A DNA stretch of 15,383 bases from Deltaproteobacteria bacterium (GTDB lineage: Bacteria; Desulfobacterota; Desulfobacteria; Desulfobacterales; B30-G6): the NCBI GenBank assembly GCA_019313725.1, contig JAFDAT010000031.1, forward strand, positions 1 through 15,383. The letters are read 5' to 3'. Positions 6,019 to 13,345 of this stretch are shown here, one piece after another. Positions within the stretch are counted from its first letter, which is position 1. Every line of letters begins with the position of its first letter. The notes beneath the pieces are model-generated. The model saw only the letters and a program-made list of their open reading frames with translations, did not search any database and had not been told where the DNA came from. The translations under genes and the position numbers were made by a program.

Positions 6019-7215
6019 TTAATATGAGCGTGGCAGCTGCAGCCCGAACTGGCCGACGATATTCTTTTGGACATAGGTGGTGCCGGCAGCGATGGCCATG
6101 CCGACATTATAATAGTAAAGATGTTCGAAGGTGCCGCCCAGTTTGGTCCATTTGGAATCCTTGTGCAGATAGTCCAGCTGTGAGTAGGCGCCCAGAATTT
6201 CCGTTCCCACCCGGGCCAGCTTTTCGTGCAGATGATCGATATTGGCTTTGTCGCGGGAGGCGGCGTGCACGTTCATGATACCCTCTTCCGCCAGGCAGAC
6301 CGGTTCATAGGCCAGCAATCTTGCGGTTTCGATGTCGACGGCCAGGTCGGCGAGTTGGGCCCTGACCCGGGGCCGGCTCATCAGGCCGGCGTCCTTGACG
6401 TACTCAACCAGTGCATCGAATTTTCTTCTGACCGAAGCGGTGAATGAAATGGCGATGCCGCGTTCAAAACCCAGGGCGGTCATGAGCTGATGCCAACCCT
6501 CGTTTTCCCGGCCCACCAGGTTCTCGGCCGGCACCCGGACGTCCTTGAAAAAAACCTCATTGAACACGTGCCCCCCTACCAGGTTTCTGAGCGGGTTGAC
6601 CGTCAACCCCTCGCTGCGCATGTCCACCATGAATATGCTGAGTCCCTGGTGTTTTTTCTTCGCATCGGAGTTGGTCCGGCAGATCAGCCACATCCACCTG
6701 GCAAGGTGGGCACAGCTCGTCCAGACTTTCTGGCCGTTGATGATGTATTCATTCCCATCCCGGACGGCCCTCGTCTGCAGGCTGGCCAGATCGGATCCGG
6801 CATCGGGTTCGCTGTAGCCCGTACACCACACACCGTCGGGTTCACCGGCGGCGATGGGCGGCAGGAACCTGTCCTGCTGATCCTTGGTTCCCGAAATCAT
6901 CAGCGTCGGCCCGACCCAGGCAGTGCCGCTGATACCCATGGACAGGCCGGGGATGCCCCAATAGGCAGCCTCTTCTGCAAGCACCACACGCTCCCAGGTG
7001 GACGCCCCCATGCCACCGTACTCTTCCGGCCAGGACATCACCAGCCATTTTTTTTGGGCCATTTTCCTGGCCATGGACATGGCAAAATCCCAGCCTTCGT
7101 CACTTTCCTCTTCCACAAACATGTTGCCGATATAGTCGGGCGGCATGTTTTCCTTGACGAATTCCCGGATTTCACTTCTTAAGCGCTCTTCCTTTTCTCC
7201 AAAGAGAAAGTTCAT
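6019..7215 (-). CDS. Acyl-CoA dehydrogenase, probable catalytic subunit of a heteromer
   Basis: The 398-residue protein oxidises an acyl-CoA at alpha,beta using FAD, normally passing electrons to ETF. It carries the ACAD signature CTGYSEPDAGSD (131-142), then NGQKVWTS (160-167) in the beta domain and a C-terminal helical domain. The medium-chain YEGT site is absent (GGTFEH, 360-365), but Glu251 in LGFERG aligns with the alternative catalytic glutamate of isovaleryl-CoA dehydrogenase-type enzymes and of FadE26-like subunits. It is probably paired with the adjacent ACAD lacking a base, in an alpha2beta2 assembly as known for steroid side-chain FadE enzymes. ATG follows GGAGG at 10 nt. The importer operon ends 225 bp upstream with a large nested repeat between them, so transcription may or may not continue from it. 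Confidence 0.9.
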   Translation of the reverse strand: MNFLFGEKEERLRSEIREFVKENMPPDYIGNMFVEEESDEGWDFAMSMARKMAQKKWLVMSWPEEYGGMGASTWERVVLAEEAAYWGIPGLSMGISGTAWVGPTLMISGTKDQQDRFLPPIAAGEPDGVWCTGYSEPDAGSDLASLQTRAVRDGNEYIINGQKVWTSCAHLARWMWLICRTNSDAKKKHQGLSIFMVDMRSEGLTVNPLRNLVGGHVFNEVFFKDVRVPAENLVGRENEGWHQLMTALGFERGIAISFTASVRRKFDALVEYVKDAGLMSRPRVRAQLADLAVDIETARLLAYEPVCLAEEGIMNVHAASRDKANIDHLHEKLARVGTEILGAYSQLDYLHKDSKWTKLGGTFEHLYYYNVGMAIAAGTTYVQKNIVGQFGLQLPRSY

Positions 7216-7330
7216 AGACCAAAGTCCTCCGTTCCCGTGATGGATTGAGCTGTTCTGTCCGGACTACGCATTGACCACCAATCGTATATTCGGTGTGTGT
7301 GAAGATCCTCGAAGTTTATGATTGTGCGGG

Positions 7331-7428
7331 AAAGCCGGAGAACTTCAGATCCTGTGTTGCTGAGGGTTTGAAGTAAAAAACTACGACTTCACCCTCAGAC
7401 GCCTTGACTCTGAAGCCCTCCGGCTTTT
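7331..7428. repeat. Nested two-tier inverted repeat between importer operon and ACAD pair
   Basis: The outer arms AAAGCCGGAG-AA-CTTCAGA (7331-7349) pair with TCTGAAG-CC-CTCCGGCTTT (7409-7427), giving 17 pairs around a 2x2 internal loop. Inside, CTGAGGG-TT-TGAAGT (7360-7374) pairs with ACTTCA-CCCTCAG (7386-7398), 13 pairs with a 2-nt bulge. About 10 unpaired bases separate the tiers on each side, and the apical loop holds six A residues. The element fills most of the 225-bp gap. It could work as a terminator or processing element on the minus strand, or be a small dispersed palindromic element. No ORF is inside, and no target-site duplication was recognised. Confidence 0.75.
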
Positions 7429-7440
7429 GCAACGATAGGG

Positions 7441-7662
7441 TCAATGCGGTTTCTTATTTTTTCTACTTTCGGATAAAATTCCTCTCAACCAGAAGGCAGC
7501 CCCCAGACAGGTAAATATCAAGGCGATAACCCCGATGATCACGGTGGCCTTCCGTCCCAGTACCGCAGACAGAATAAACATCACGAACATCAGCAATACC
7601 GCTATTTTGATGTATTCATTCCTGGAGCCGATGTGGGAAAATAACTGCTTCAGTTCATACAT
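7441..7662 (-). CDS. Small two-helix membrane protein in the liv operon
   Basis: The 73-residue protein has two predicted membrane helices, about residues 17-36 (IKIAVLLMFVMFILSAVLG) and 39-60 (ATVIIGVIALIFTCLGAAFWL), with a short basic hinge (GRK) and a basic tail (SRKNKKPH). It begins 2 nt after the livF stop codon with only a weak ribosome site, so translational coupling to livF is likely. I do not recognise a family. Its place at the end of the importer operon suggests an accessory part of the transport complex or a small membrane anchor, but the sequence offers no functional motif. It ends just before the nested inverted repeat. Confidence 0.7.
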   Translation of the reverse strand: MYELKQLFSHIGSRNEYIKIAVLLMFVMFILSAVLGRKATVIIGVIALIFTCLGAAFWLRGILSESRKNKKPH

Positions 7663-7664
7663 GA

Positions 7665-8381
7665 TCAGCCGCCAAGGTAAGCCTTCTTGACATCCTCATT
7701 GTCCAGGAGATCCGCGGAGTCCCCGTGCAGCACCATGTTGCCGTTTTCCAGCACATAGCCGCGTTGAGCAAATTTCAACGCCAGGCGGGCATTCTGCTCC
7801 ACCAGCAGGATGGTAGTTCCTTCGGATTGGTTGATTTCTTTCAAGGAAATAAAAACACGCTTCATCAACAGCGGGGACAGCCCCATGGAGGGTTCATCCA
7901 GAAGCATCAGACGGCGTGCCGATATGAAGGCGCGTCCCACCGCCAGCATCTGCTGTTCGCCGCCGGACATGGTGCCCGCTTTCTGTGTCTTGCGCTCATC
8001 CAAACGGGAAAAGATGCCAAAGACCCGTTCGATATCCTTTTCGACACCGTCTTTGTCCTTGCGCGCGAATGCGGCCAGTTTCAGGTTTTCCAATACGGTC
8101 AGGTTACCGAACAATCGCCGGCCTTCGGGCACATGGGAAATGCCCAGTTCACTGACCACCTTTTCAGGGGGGTATTTCAACAGATCCTTTCCGGCAAAAG
8201 TCATTTCCGTTTCTTTACCGGAAGGCACCAGTCGTGAAACTGCCCGCAAGGTGGAGCTTTTCCCGGCGCCATTGGCCCCGATAATAGTTACAATCTCGCC
8301 TTCCGCTATGTTGAAGTCGATGCCATGCAGCGCCTTGATTCTGCCATAGGCAACCTGGAGGTTTTTTACAGATAGCAGCAT
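7665..8381 (-). CDS. livF: Branched-chain amino acid-type ABC transporter, ATP-binding protein LivF
   Basis: The 238-residue ATPase of the HAAT-type importer energises uptake through LivH/LivM. Visible motifs are Walker A GANGAGKS (35-42), PEGRRLF with TVLENL (85-100) typical of LivF, signature MSGGEQQ (138-144), Walker B LMLLDEP (158-164) and LVEQN (193-197), with the Gln characteristic of LivF where other ABC proteins have the switch His. Length is normal. Its ATG overlaps the livG stop by one base (TAATG), so it is translationally coupled; GGAG lies about 11 nt upstream. Family assignment is certain, but the substrate could be an amino acid, an amide or another carboxylate. Confidence 0.95.
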   Translation of the reverse strand: MLLSVKNLQVAYGRIKALHGIDFNIAEGEIVTIIGANGAGKSSTLRAVSRLVPSGKETEMTFAGKDLLKYPPEKVVSELGISHVPEGRRLFGNLTVLENLKLAAFARKDKDGVEKDIERVFGIFSRLDERKTQKAGTMSGGEQQMLAVGRAFISARRLMLLDEPSMGLSPLLMKRVFISLKEINQSEGTTILLVEQNARLALKFAQRGYVLENGNMVLHGDSADLLDNEDVKKAYLGG

Positions 8382-9154
8382 TAGAAATCTATCTCCTGGT
8401 CACCGATATATGCTTCAATGACCTTGGGGTGATTTTGGACCTCATTGGGTGTTCCTTCCACCAGCACTTCCCCGAACACCAGTGTCTGTACGTTTTGGCA
8501 CAATTCACTGACCACGCGAAGACGATGTTCGATCAGGAAAATGGCCAAATTGAAGCGTTCATGGGCTTTGCGTACCACCATGATCATGTCCACCATTTCT
8601 TCAGGTGTCATACCCACCGTCGGTTCATCGAGCAAAAGCACCTTGGGCTCCATGGCCAGCGCCCGTGCCATTTCCACCCGCCGCTGGGCCCCATAGGGCA
8701 GGTTGACCACCAGCTGATCGGCATACTGATCGACACCGAACAGTTCCATGTATTCCATGGCCAGCTCCGTGGACTTTTTTTCTTCCTTGCGCCTTTGGGG
8801 GCTGTCCAGAAAGGCACCGAAAAGACCGTATGAAAGCTTGGAATAACGCGCCATCTTGACATGCTCCAGTACGGTCATATGCCGCCAGAGACGCATCTCC
8901 TGGAACGTACGCCCGATGCCCAGTGCGGCGATCTGGTTGGTCCGCTTCCCCACGACATTGGTGCCGTTTAAACGCACCTCGCCTTCAGCCGGTTGGTAAA
9001 TACCCGTTATCAGGTTGAAGATGGTTGTTTTTCCGGCACCATTAGGACCGATCAACCCTGCAATCTGACCGGACTCCAAGGACAGGTTGTAGTTGGATAC
9101 GGCCCGAAGGCCGCCGAAATAATGACTCATACCAATGACTTCGAGCAGCGGCAT
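8381..9154 (-). CDS. livG: Branched-chain amino acid-type ABC transporter, ATP-binding protein LivG
   Basis: This is the second ATPase of the importer, 257 residues from the chosen start (MPLLEV). That ATG follows AAAGGAGG by nine bases and lies one base past the livM stop; a longer in-frame version from 9193 would sit inside livM. Motifs are Walker A GPNGAGKT (36-43), GRTFQ at 81-85, the LivG-type signature LPYGAQRR (152-159), Walker B LLLDEPTVGM (173-182) and switch His210 in LIEHRL. Length and order (livM-livG-livF) are canonical. Confidence 0.95.
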   Translation of the reverse strand: MPLLEVIGMSHYFGGLRAVSNYNLSLESGQIAGLIGPNGAGKTTIFNLITGIYQPAEGEVRLNGTNVVGKRTNQIAALGIGRTFQEMRLWRHMTVLEHVKMARYSKLSYGLFGAFLDSPQRRKEEKKSTELAMEYMELFGVDQYADQLVVNLPYGAQRRVEMARALAMEPKVLLLDEPTVGMTPEEMVDMIMVVRKAHERFNLAIFLIEHRLRVVSELCQNVQTLVFGEVLVEGTPNEVQNHPKVIEAYIGDQEIDF

Positions 9155-9155
9155 C

Positions 9156-10499
9156 TTAGTCCACCTCCTTTGGGCCGAAGGATTTGCGCACATTGAATTC
9201 CTTGAACGCCACCAGGCCGGTGGGTCTGTATATCATCACCAGAATGAGCAGCAAGGGGATGAAAATCCATTTCAGAATTTCAAGCGGTCGCAACACCTCG
9301 CCCAGAAGACTGATGGAAACGGCACCCACGATGGAGCCGTAAACCGAATTGAGACCCCCGAAGTAAACCATGGCCAGGACTTCCGCCAGTTTCTGAATGC
9401 CGAACATGGCCGGATTGATAAACCGCAGTACATGTGCCAGCAAACCCCCGGCCATGCCGGCCCAGAAAGCACCGAAAAGAAAGGCGACCATTTTGGTTTT
9501 GCGAGTATCCACGGTCATGGCGTCGGCGGCCATTTCATCATCCCGGACGGCATTCAATGCCTTGCCGAGGGTAGAGTTCACAAAATTGTTGATGGCCCAG
9601 ACACCGATTACCACCACAATAAAAATGACCGGAAGGCTCGCCCAATCAGGCTGCCCCATGATGCCTCTGGCACCGCCCAGCGACTGCATGTTCTCGAAAA
9701 AGCTCTTGACAATGAACAGAAATGCCAGGCTGATGATGGCCAGATAGTCACCCCGGGTCCTGAAAGAAGGAATGGCGACGATCAATGCAGACAAGGATGC
9801 ACACAATCCGCCAAAGATCAGGGCCAGCGGAAAGCTTAAAAACGCCAGCGGAATGCCCAGCAATGCCTCCCCCAGTACCTTGTCGTTGACAAACAGGCCT
9901 ACTGTAAAGAAAGAGGACATATACGCCCCCACCGCCATGAAACCCGGGTGGGAACAGGAGAATTCGCCCATGTACCCGTTGATGATATTCAGGCTGAGGG
10001 TGAGCAGCACCGCAATAAGGGTCAATTTCAGCGTAATCAACCGATAGTCGCTCAGTTCCACCCAGACATGGAAGATCGCATACAGAAACCCCAGATGTAC
10101 CAGCGCCGTCACAATCAACGGCAGCTGCTGCAAGGACCGGGCGACGGCATTGGCCGGCCTGACTGTCAGCCGGACCACGATGGCCAAGGGGACGGCGTAA
10201 ACAACCCCGAAGTAGATCAGGGCCATGGGCACGTGTATCAGGGTAAATAATTCAAAAGGCGACCCCTTGATGGCCAGGTTGAACAATCCGGCAAATACCT
10301 TGGACATGGTCACCAGACCAAACAGGATGGGCATTTTGGGCAGCAACAGAACGGACGCCAGTGCCTCGCCGATAATGTTTTCCCAAAAGGTGCAGGCCAG
10401 AAACCCCAAAAGGATTCCCAGCAGCGGAGCGCCACCGTAGAACCGATGGATAAGACCCCGGACGCCTTTCGGTTGTTGCAGTTCAGTTGTTTCAGCCAT
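9156..10499 (-). CDS. livM: Branched-chain amino acid-type ABC transporter permease LivM
   Basis: This inner-membrane permease has 447 residues and many hydrophobic helices. The core carries LivM landmarks: LSLNIINGYMGEFSCSHPGF, then GAYMSSFF, SFRTRGDYLAI, the GGARGI region, and the ATPase-coupling LGKALNAVRDDEMAADAM. The first 130 residues form an N-terminal extension with extra membrane segments, as in the longer LivM proteins. The start at 10499 (MAETTE) is supported by TTGAGG nine bases upstream; an in-frame TTG at 10514 is an unlikely alternative. A short hairpin (ACCCC/GGGGT, 10518-10530) lies just upstream of this ribosome site. The 179-bp gap to livH holds a strong hairpin, so livM may be expressed less than livK/livH. 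Confidence 0.94.
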   Translation of the reverse strand: MAETTELQQPKGVRGLIHRFYGGAPLLGILLGFLACTFWENIIGEALASVLLLPKMPILFGLVTMSKVFAGLFNLAIKGSPFELFTLIHVPMALIYFGVVYAVPLAIVVRLTVRPANAVARSLQQLPLIVTALVHLGFLYAIFHVWVELSDYRLITLKLTLIAVLLTLSLNIINGYMGEFSCSHPGFMAVGAYMSSFFTVGLFVNDKVLGEALLGIPLAFLSFPLALIFGGLCASLSALIVAIPSFRTRGDYLAIISLAFLFIVKSFFENMQSLGGARGIMGQPDWASLPVIFIVVVIGVWAINNFVNSTLGKALNAVRDDEMAADAMTVDTRKTKMVAFLFGAFWAGMAGGLLAHVLRFINPAMFGIQKLAEVLAMVYFGGLNSVYGSIVGAVSISLLGEVLRPLEILKWIFIPLLLILVMIYRPTGLVAFKEFNVRKSFGPKEVD

Positions 10500-10635
10500 A
10501 AATTCTTTCCTCAAGTTACCCCTATGGGGTTATCTAAATCGCTTTACCGCTTTTTTTCTAATGCAATAGAATCGTTGCGCTAATTCATTGAACGCAGTTT
10601 TTTAACTCCACAGCAATTTGCTAAATGCCTTTCCA

Positions 10636-10680
10636 AAAATAAATTCCACCCGCGCTGAAAGCGCGGGTGGAATTTATTTT
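10636..10680 (-). terminator. Intra-operon terminator/attenuator hairpin after livH
   Basis: The arms at 10636-10656 and 10660-10680 are perfect 21-bp complements over a GAA (TTC) loop, with a GC-rich upper half and ATTTATTTTT on the minus-strand side. Its first bases are the livH stop codon. Inside a liv operon this should cut off part of the transcripts before livM, or protect the upstream mRNA. From here to the livM start (10500-10635) I see only the small hairpin at 10518-10530. Confidence 0.82.
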
Positions 10681-11644
10681 ACAGGCGCAGTTTTGCACTG
10701 TAAGCCTCACCGAATAGCCCGTGCGGTCTGAATATGAGAATCAGTAGTACAATTGAATAGGCGATCAGGTCGCGCAGATTCGAACCGATGTTCAGCGCGA
10801 ACAACCGGTTCAGGATCTGGATCGCCGGCACAGTCATAATCTCGATAAATCCCAGCATGAATCCGGCAATACAAGCCCCCATAATGGAACCGCGCCCCCC
10901 CAGAATCGCCGCCACAAAAGCTTTCCAGCCGAAACTGACACCCATGTAAGGATCCAGAACCGGGTATGCCAGGCCAAAAAGGATGCCCGCAGCGGCGGCC
11001 AGCGCGGAACCGATAGCAAATGTCATGGCGGCAATGCGATTCATGGACACACCCATCAAGGGAATAACCAGGTAATCATAAGCCATGGCGCGCATGGCCA
11101 TACCGTACTTTGTGCGTCTCACGAACTGGTGCAGCGCCAGCATCAATCCAAGGGAAACCAACACGATCATGATTTTTTTGTTGGTCACGTAAACACCGCC
11201 GATGTTGTACGTGACGGACTCGATGAGCTGGGGGAATTTCAGCCGCGACCCGCCCAGGAAAAGAATATTCGAGGTTTCCAGAATAATGCCGATCATAAGG
11301 CCGGTGATGGCCGCGGAAGCCCGCGGGGCATCCCGCAACGGTCGATACGCTACCCGTTCCACGATAATGCCGACAAAAGCGGTTAAAAACATGGATATCA
11401 GAATCGTCAGAACCAGAATCAGCCACCCCGGCAACAGGGCCGCACCGCTGGTGCCGACCAGGGCAAGCAGGGCGGTAGCAACGCCCAGGCCGATGTAGGC
11501 GCCCACCATGAAAATATCTCCATGGGCAAAGTTGAACAGCATGAGAATGCTGTAGACCATGGAGTAACCCAGGGCAATCAGGGCATAGAAACTCCCCCAT
11601 TGAAGGGCATTGATGAAGTTCTGCATGAGAAAGTTAAAGGTCAT
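10679..11644 (-). CDS. livH: Branched-chain amino acid-type ABC transporter permease LivH
   Basis: The 321-residue inner-membrane permease is of normal LivH length. Family landmarks are GSFYALIALGYSMVYSI near residue 17, NFAHGDIFMVGAY (about 38-50), the VERVAYRPLR region, AMRAMAYD (coupling segment), and GGRGSIMGA with the C-terminal FRPHGLFG. The start at 11644 follows GGAG by eight bases; an in-frame GTG at 11677 lies inside a hairpin and is less likely. It lies 94 bp downstream of livK, a gap filled by two hairpins, and its stop codon is the first bases of a strong terminator-like stem. Confidence 0.95.
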   Translation of the reverse strand: MTFNFLMQNFINALQWGSFYALIALGYSMVYSILMLFNFAHGDIFMVGAYIGLGVATALLALVGTSGAALLPGWLILVLTILISMFLTAFVGIIVERVAYRPLRDAPRASAAITGLMIGIILETSNILFLGGSRLKFPQLIESVTYNIGGVYVTNKKIMIVLVSLGLMLALHQFVRRTKYGMAMRAMAYDYLVIPLMGVSMNRIAAMTFAIGSALAAAAGILFGLAYPVLDPYMGVSFGWKAFVAAILGGRGSIMGACIAGFMLGFIEIMTVPAIQILNRLFALNIGSNLRDLIAYSIVLLILIFRPHGLFGEAYSAKLRL

Positions 11645-11667
11645 GCGGTGTTCTCCAGAATCAATAG

Positions 11668-11701
11668 ATTCGCCCACCGTGCGTACACACAGTGGGCGAA
11701 T
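11668..11701 (-). other. Hairpin in the livH leader
   Basis: ATTCGCCCAC (11668-11677) and GTGGGCGAAT (11692-11701) are perfect 10-bp complements around a 14-nt loop. The stem ends 23 bp before the livH ATG and does not cover the GGAG site. No U-tract follows, so it is more likely an mRNA stabiliser or operator than a terminator. Confidence 0.55.
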
Positions 11702-11717
11702 GGATTAATAATATTAC

Positions 11718-11744
11718 AAATAAAATCACGAAGGGATTTTATTT
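11718..11744 (-). terminator. Weak terminator/attenuator hairpin overlapping the livK stop
   Basis: AAATAAAATC and its perfect complement GATTTTATTT (10 bp, 7-nt loop) lie at 11718-11744, and the livK TAA is within the arm. The stem is AT-rich, so termination should be partial. This fits the common need for more binding protein than permease. Confidence 0.55.
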
Positions 11745-12902
11745 GGGGCATACCGATTTATGAAAGGCGAATTGGCCCGCATCATTAATTTGAACGATCA
11801 CGGCGCATTTCTTGGGATCGCCGTCCGGGGTGAAGGTCATGCTGCCGGTGATTCCGGGGAAATCCTTGACAGCCGCCAGGGCGTCCTTGACCTTTGTGCG
11901 ATCGGCCTTGATCTTCCCGGACAGTCCGCCGGTGTCCTTAACGGCCTGCACCATCAACCCGATGGTATCCCAGGTCAGAGCGGCAACGTCGTCAGGCGTC
12001 TTGCCGTATTTTGCGGTATAAGCATCGATGAACGCCTTGGTGGCGCCTTTGGCGCCGGCCGCGGCATAGTGCGTCGAGAAATAATACCCTTTGCAGTCAT
12101 CTCCGCAAAGTCCCATCAAGTCGCCGCCGCCCCAGGCATCGGCGCCCAGGATATCTCGCGTCCATCCCATTTCCTTGGCGGAACGGATGATGAGGGGCAC
12201 CTCGGAATAGTACTGGGGAATAAACAGGACATCGGCTTTGGTCCTAACAATGTTGGTCATCTGGGCGGAAAAATCCTTGTCACCGGTGGTGAAGGATTCA
12301 AAAGCCACCACCGAACCGGCACCGTGCAACTTCTCAAAGGCTTCCTTGAAATTCTCGGCCAGGCCTTTGGGATAATCGGCGGCGATGTCGTAAATGACAG
12401 CTGCTTTTTTAGCCCCAAGCTCATCCGTGGCGAAATTGGCGGCCACCGGTCCCTGGAAAGGATCCAGAAAACATCCGCGGAAGACATAGGGACGATCCAG
12501 AGTCGTATTCGGATTGGTGGACCAGGGGCTGATCATGGGCGTGGCCATGTTGTTGGCGACCTCGCCGGCAGGAACTGCCTGGCTGGAGGACTGGGGACCG
12601 ATGATGCCCAGAACCTCTTCTTCCGTAATGAGCTTGGTATTGATCTTGACCGCGGATTCAGGTTTGTATTCATTGTCCTCGTAGATGAATTTCAGTTTAT
12701 AGGATTTTCCACCGACGTTGACGGTTGGATTTTCTTTCAGATACATTTCCGCAGCATTTCTTGAAGACCCGCCCACGTCCGGATTGTCGCCCGTAAGCGG
12801 AATATTGAAACCGAGTCTGATCTCGTTTGCAGCCCATGCGGAAGGCGAAAGCAACAGTGCGACCATGGCCAATGATACGATGAAAAAGGCTCCTCTTTTC
12901 AT
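11739..12902 (-). CDS. livK: Periplasmic substrate-binding protein of the liv importer (LivK-like)
   Basis: The 387-residue protein has a clear signal peptide: MKRG, a hydrophobic stretch to residue 18, and a cleavage site after Ala24 (SAWA|AN). The mature part is a type I periplasmic binding protein: IRLGFNIPLTGDNPDVGG at the N-terminus, GIIGPQSSSQAVPAGEVAN forming the first ligand-binding loop, then MISPWSTNP and AADYPKGLAENF. ATG follows GGAG by six bases. It is the first gene of the operon, behind a good promoter at 12977-13005. Five cysteines in the mature chain (for instance GLCGDDC) suggest disulfides. Binding proteins of this family in ACAD-rich operons may bind carboxylates rather than Leu/Ile/Val. 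Confidence 0.93.
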   Translation of the reverse strand: MKRGAFFIVSLAMVALLLSPSAWAANEIRLGFNIPLTGDNPDVGGSSRNAAEMYLKENPTVNVGGKSYKLKFIYEDNEYKPESAVKINTKLITEEEVLGIIGPQSSSQAVPAGEVANNMATPMISPWSTNPNTTLDRPYVFRGCFLDPFQGPVAANFATDELGAKKAAVIYDIAADYPKGLAENFKEAFEKLHGAGSVVAFESFTTGDKDFSAQMTNIVRTKADVLFIPQYYSEVPLIIRSAKEMGWTRDILGADAWGGGDLMGLCGDDCKGYYFSTHYAAAGAKGATKAFIDAYTAKYGKTPDDVAALTWDTIGLMVQAVKDTGGLSGKIKADRTKVKDALAAVKDFPGITGSMTFTPDGDPKKCAVIVQINDAGQFAFHKSVCPK

Positions 12903-12976
12903 GTCAATCTCCTTTTGATAGCGTTTAAGTTCAGGTGATTACAAACCGGCGGTTCACTTTTCCTTATAAAGGCAGG

Positions 12977-13005
12977 ATTATGCGTTAAAATGCCTGCGAT
13001 GTCAA
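12977..13005 (-). promoter_or_regulatory. Sigma70-type promoter of the liv operon
   Basis: On the minus strand, TTGACA (13005-13000), a 17-bp spacer and CATAAT (12982-12977) form a near-consensus promoter, with transcription starting near 12970 and a leader of about 68 nt to livK. A short GCAGG/CCTGC dyad brackets the -10 region (12972-12976 and 12993-12997) and could be an operator half-site pair. Confidence 0.7.
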
Positions 13006-13018
13006 TATACCAGTTGGC

Positions 13019-13115
13019 ATAAATTTTCATGCCTCTGCGCGCACAACGAAGCATGAAACAGAAGCAACCTATGAGTGTCCTATTGGCCATCCAAACAGAT
13101 CACATGAAAATTTAT
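13019..13115. repeat. Perfect 13-bp inverted repeat, arms 71 bp apart, in the divergent livK/ACAD region
   Basis: ATAAATTTTCATG (13019-13031) and its exact inverse CATGAAAATTTAT (13103-13115) flank 71 bp. The left arm lies 13 bp upstream of the livK -35 element. The spacing favours a two-site operator that could loop, rather than an RNA hairpin. In the rest of the 443-bp intergenic stretch (12903-13345) I see no convincing promoter for the plus-strand ACAD; ATAGCA/TGCTAT near 13260-13286 is a weak dyad. Confidence 0.45.
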
Positions 13116-13345
13116 AAAATGATGATTTAATTAAGCGAGCCATTAGATGCTGTAAAAGGGGGAAAAGAGGCCGGCAGGATTACCGTGCCCGTAAGGGGTT
13201 TCACCCATTTGACTGAAAAATAATTCTCATTTTCCGCCTACTTTTTATCCGCAACCTGATAGCAAAATTGGTCTCGATATGCTATTCTCGTTGTAAAAAG
13301 AAAATACCCTACCATTTCCATATGTTGAATGAAAAAGGAGGCAGC

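Noticed and set aside
7331..7428. Nested palindrome as an integron attC site
   Set aside because: The outer ends lack the paired GTTRRRY/RYYYAAC core sequences, and there is no cassette-type ORF or integrase nearby.
11760..12764. A 334-codon plus-strand open frame opposite livK
   Set aside because: It is antisense to a clear binding protein with signal peptide; its composition is that of a reverse-complement shadow.
13130..13345. Possible riboswitch in the leader of the plus-strand ACAD
   Set aside because: GC-rich short repeats (GCCGGCAGG, CCCGTAAGGGG) are present, but no consensus core of a known riboswitch class could be matched and no clear promoter precedes it.
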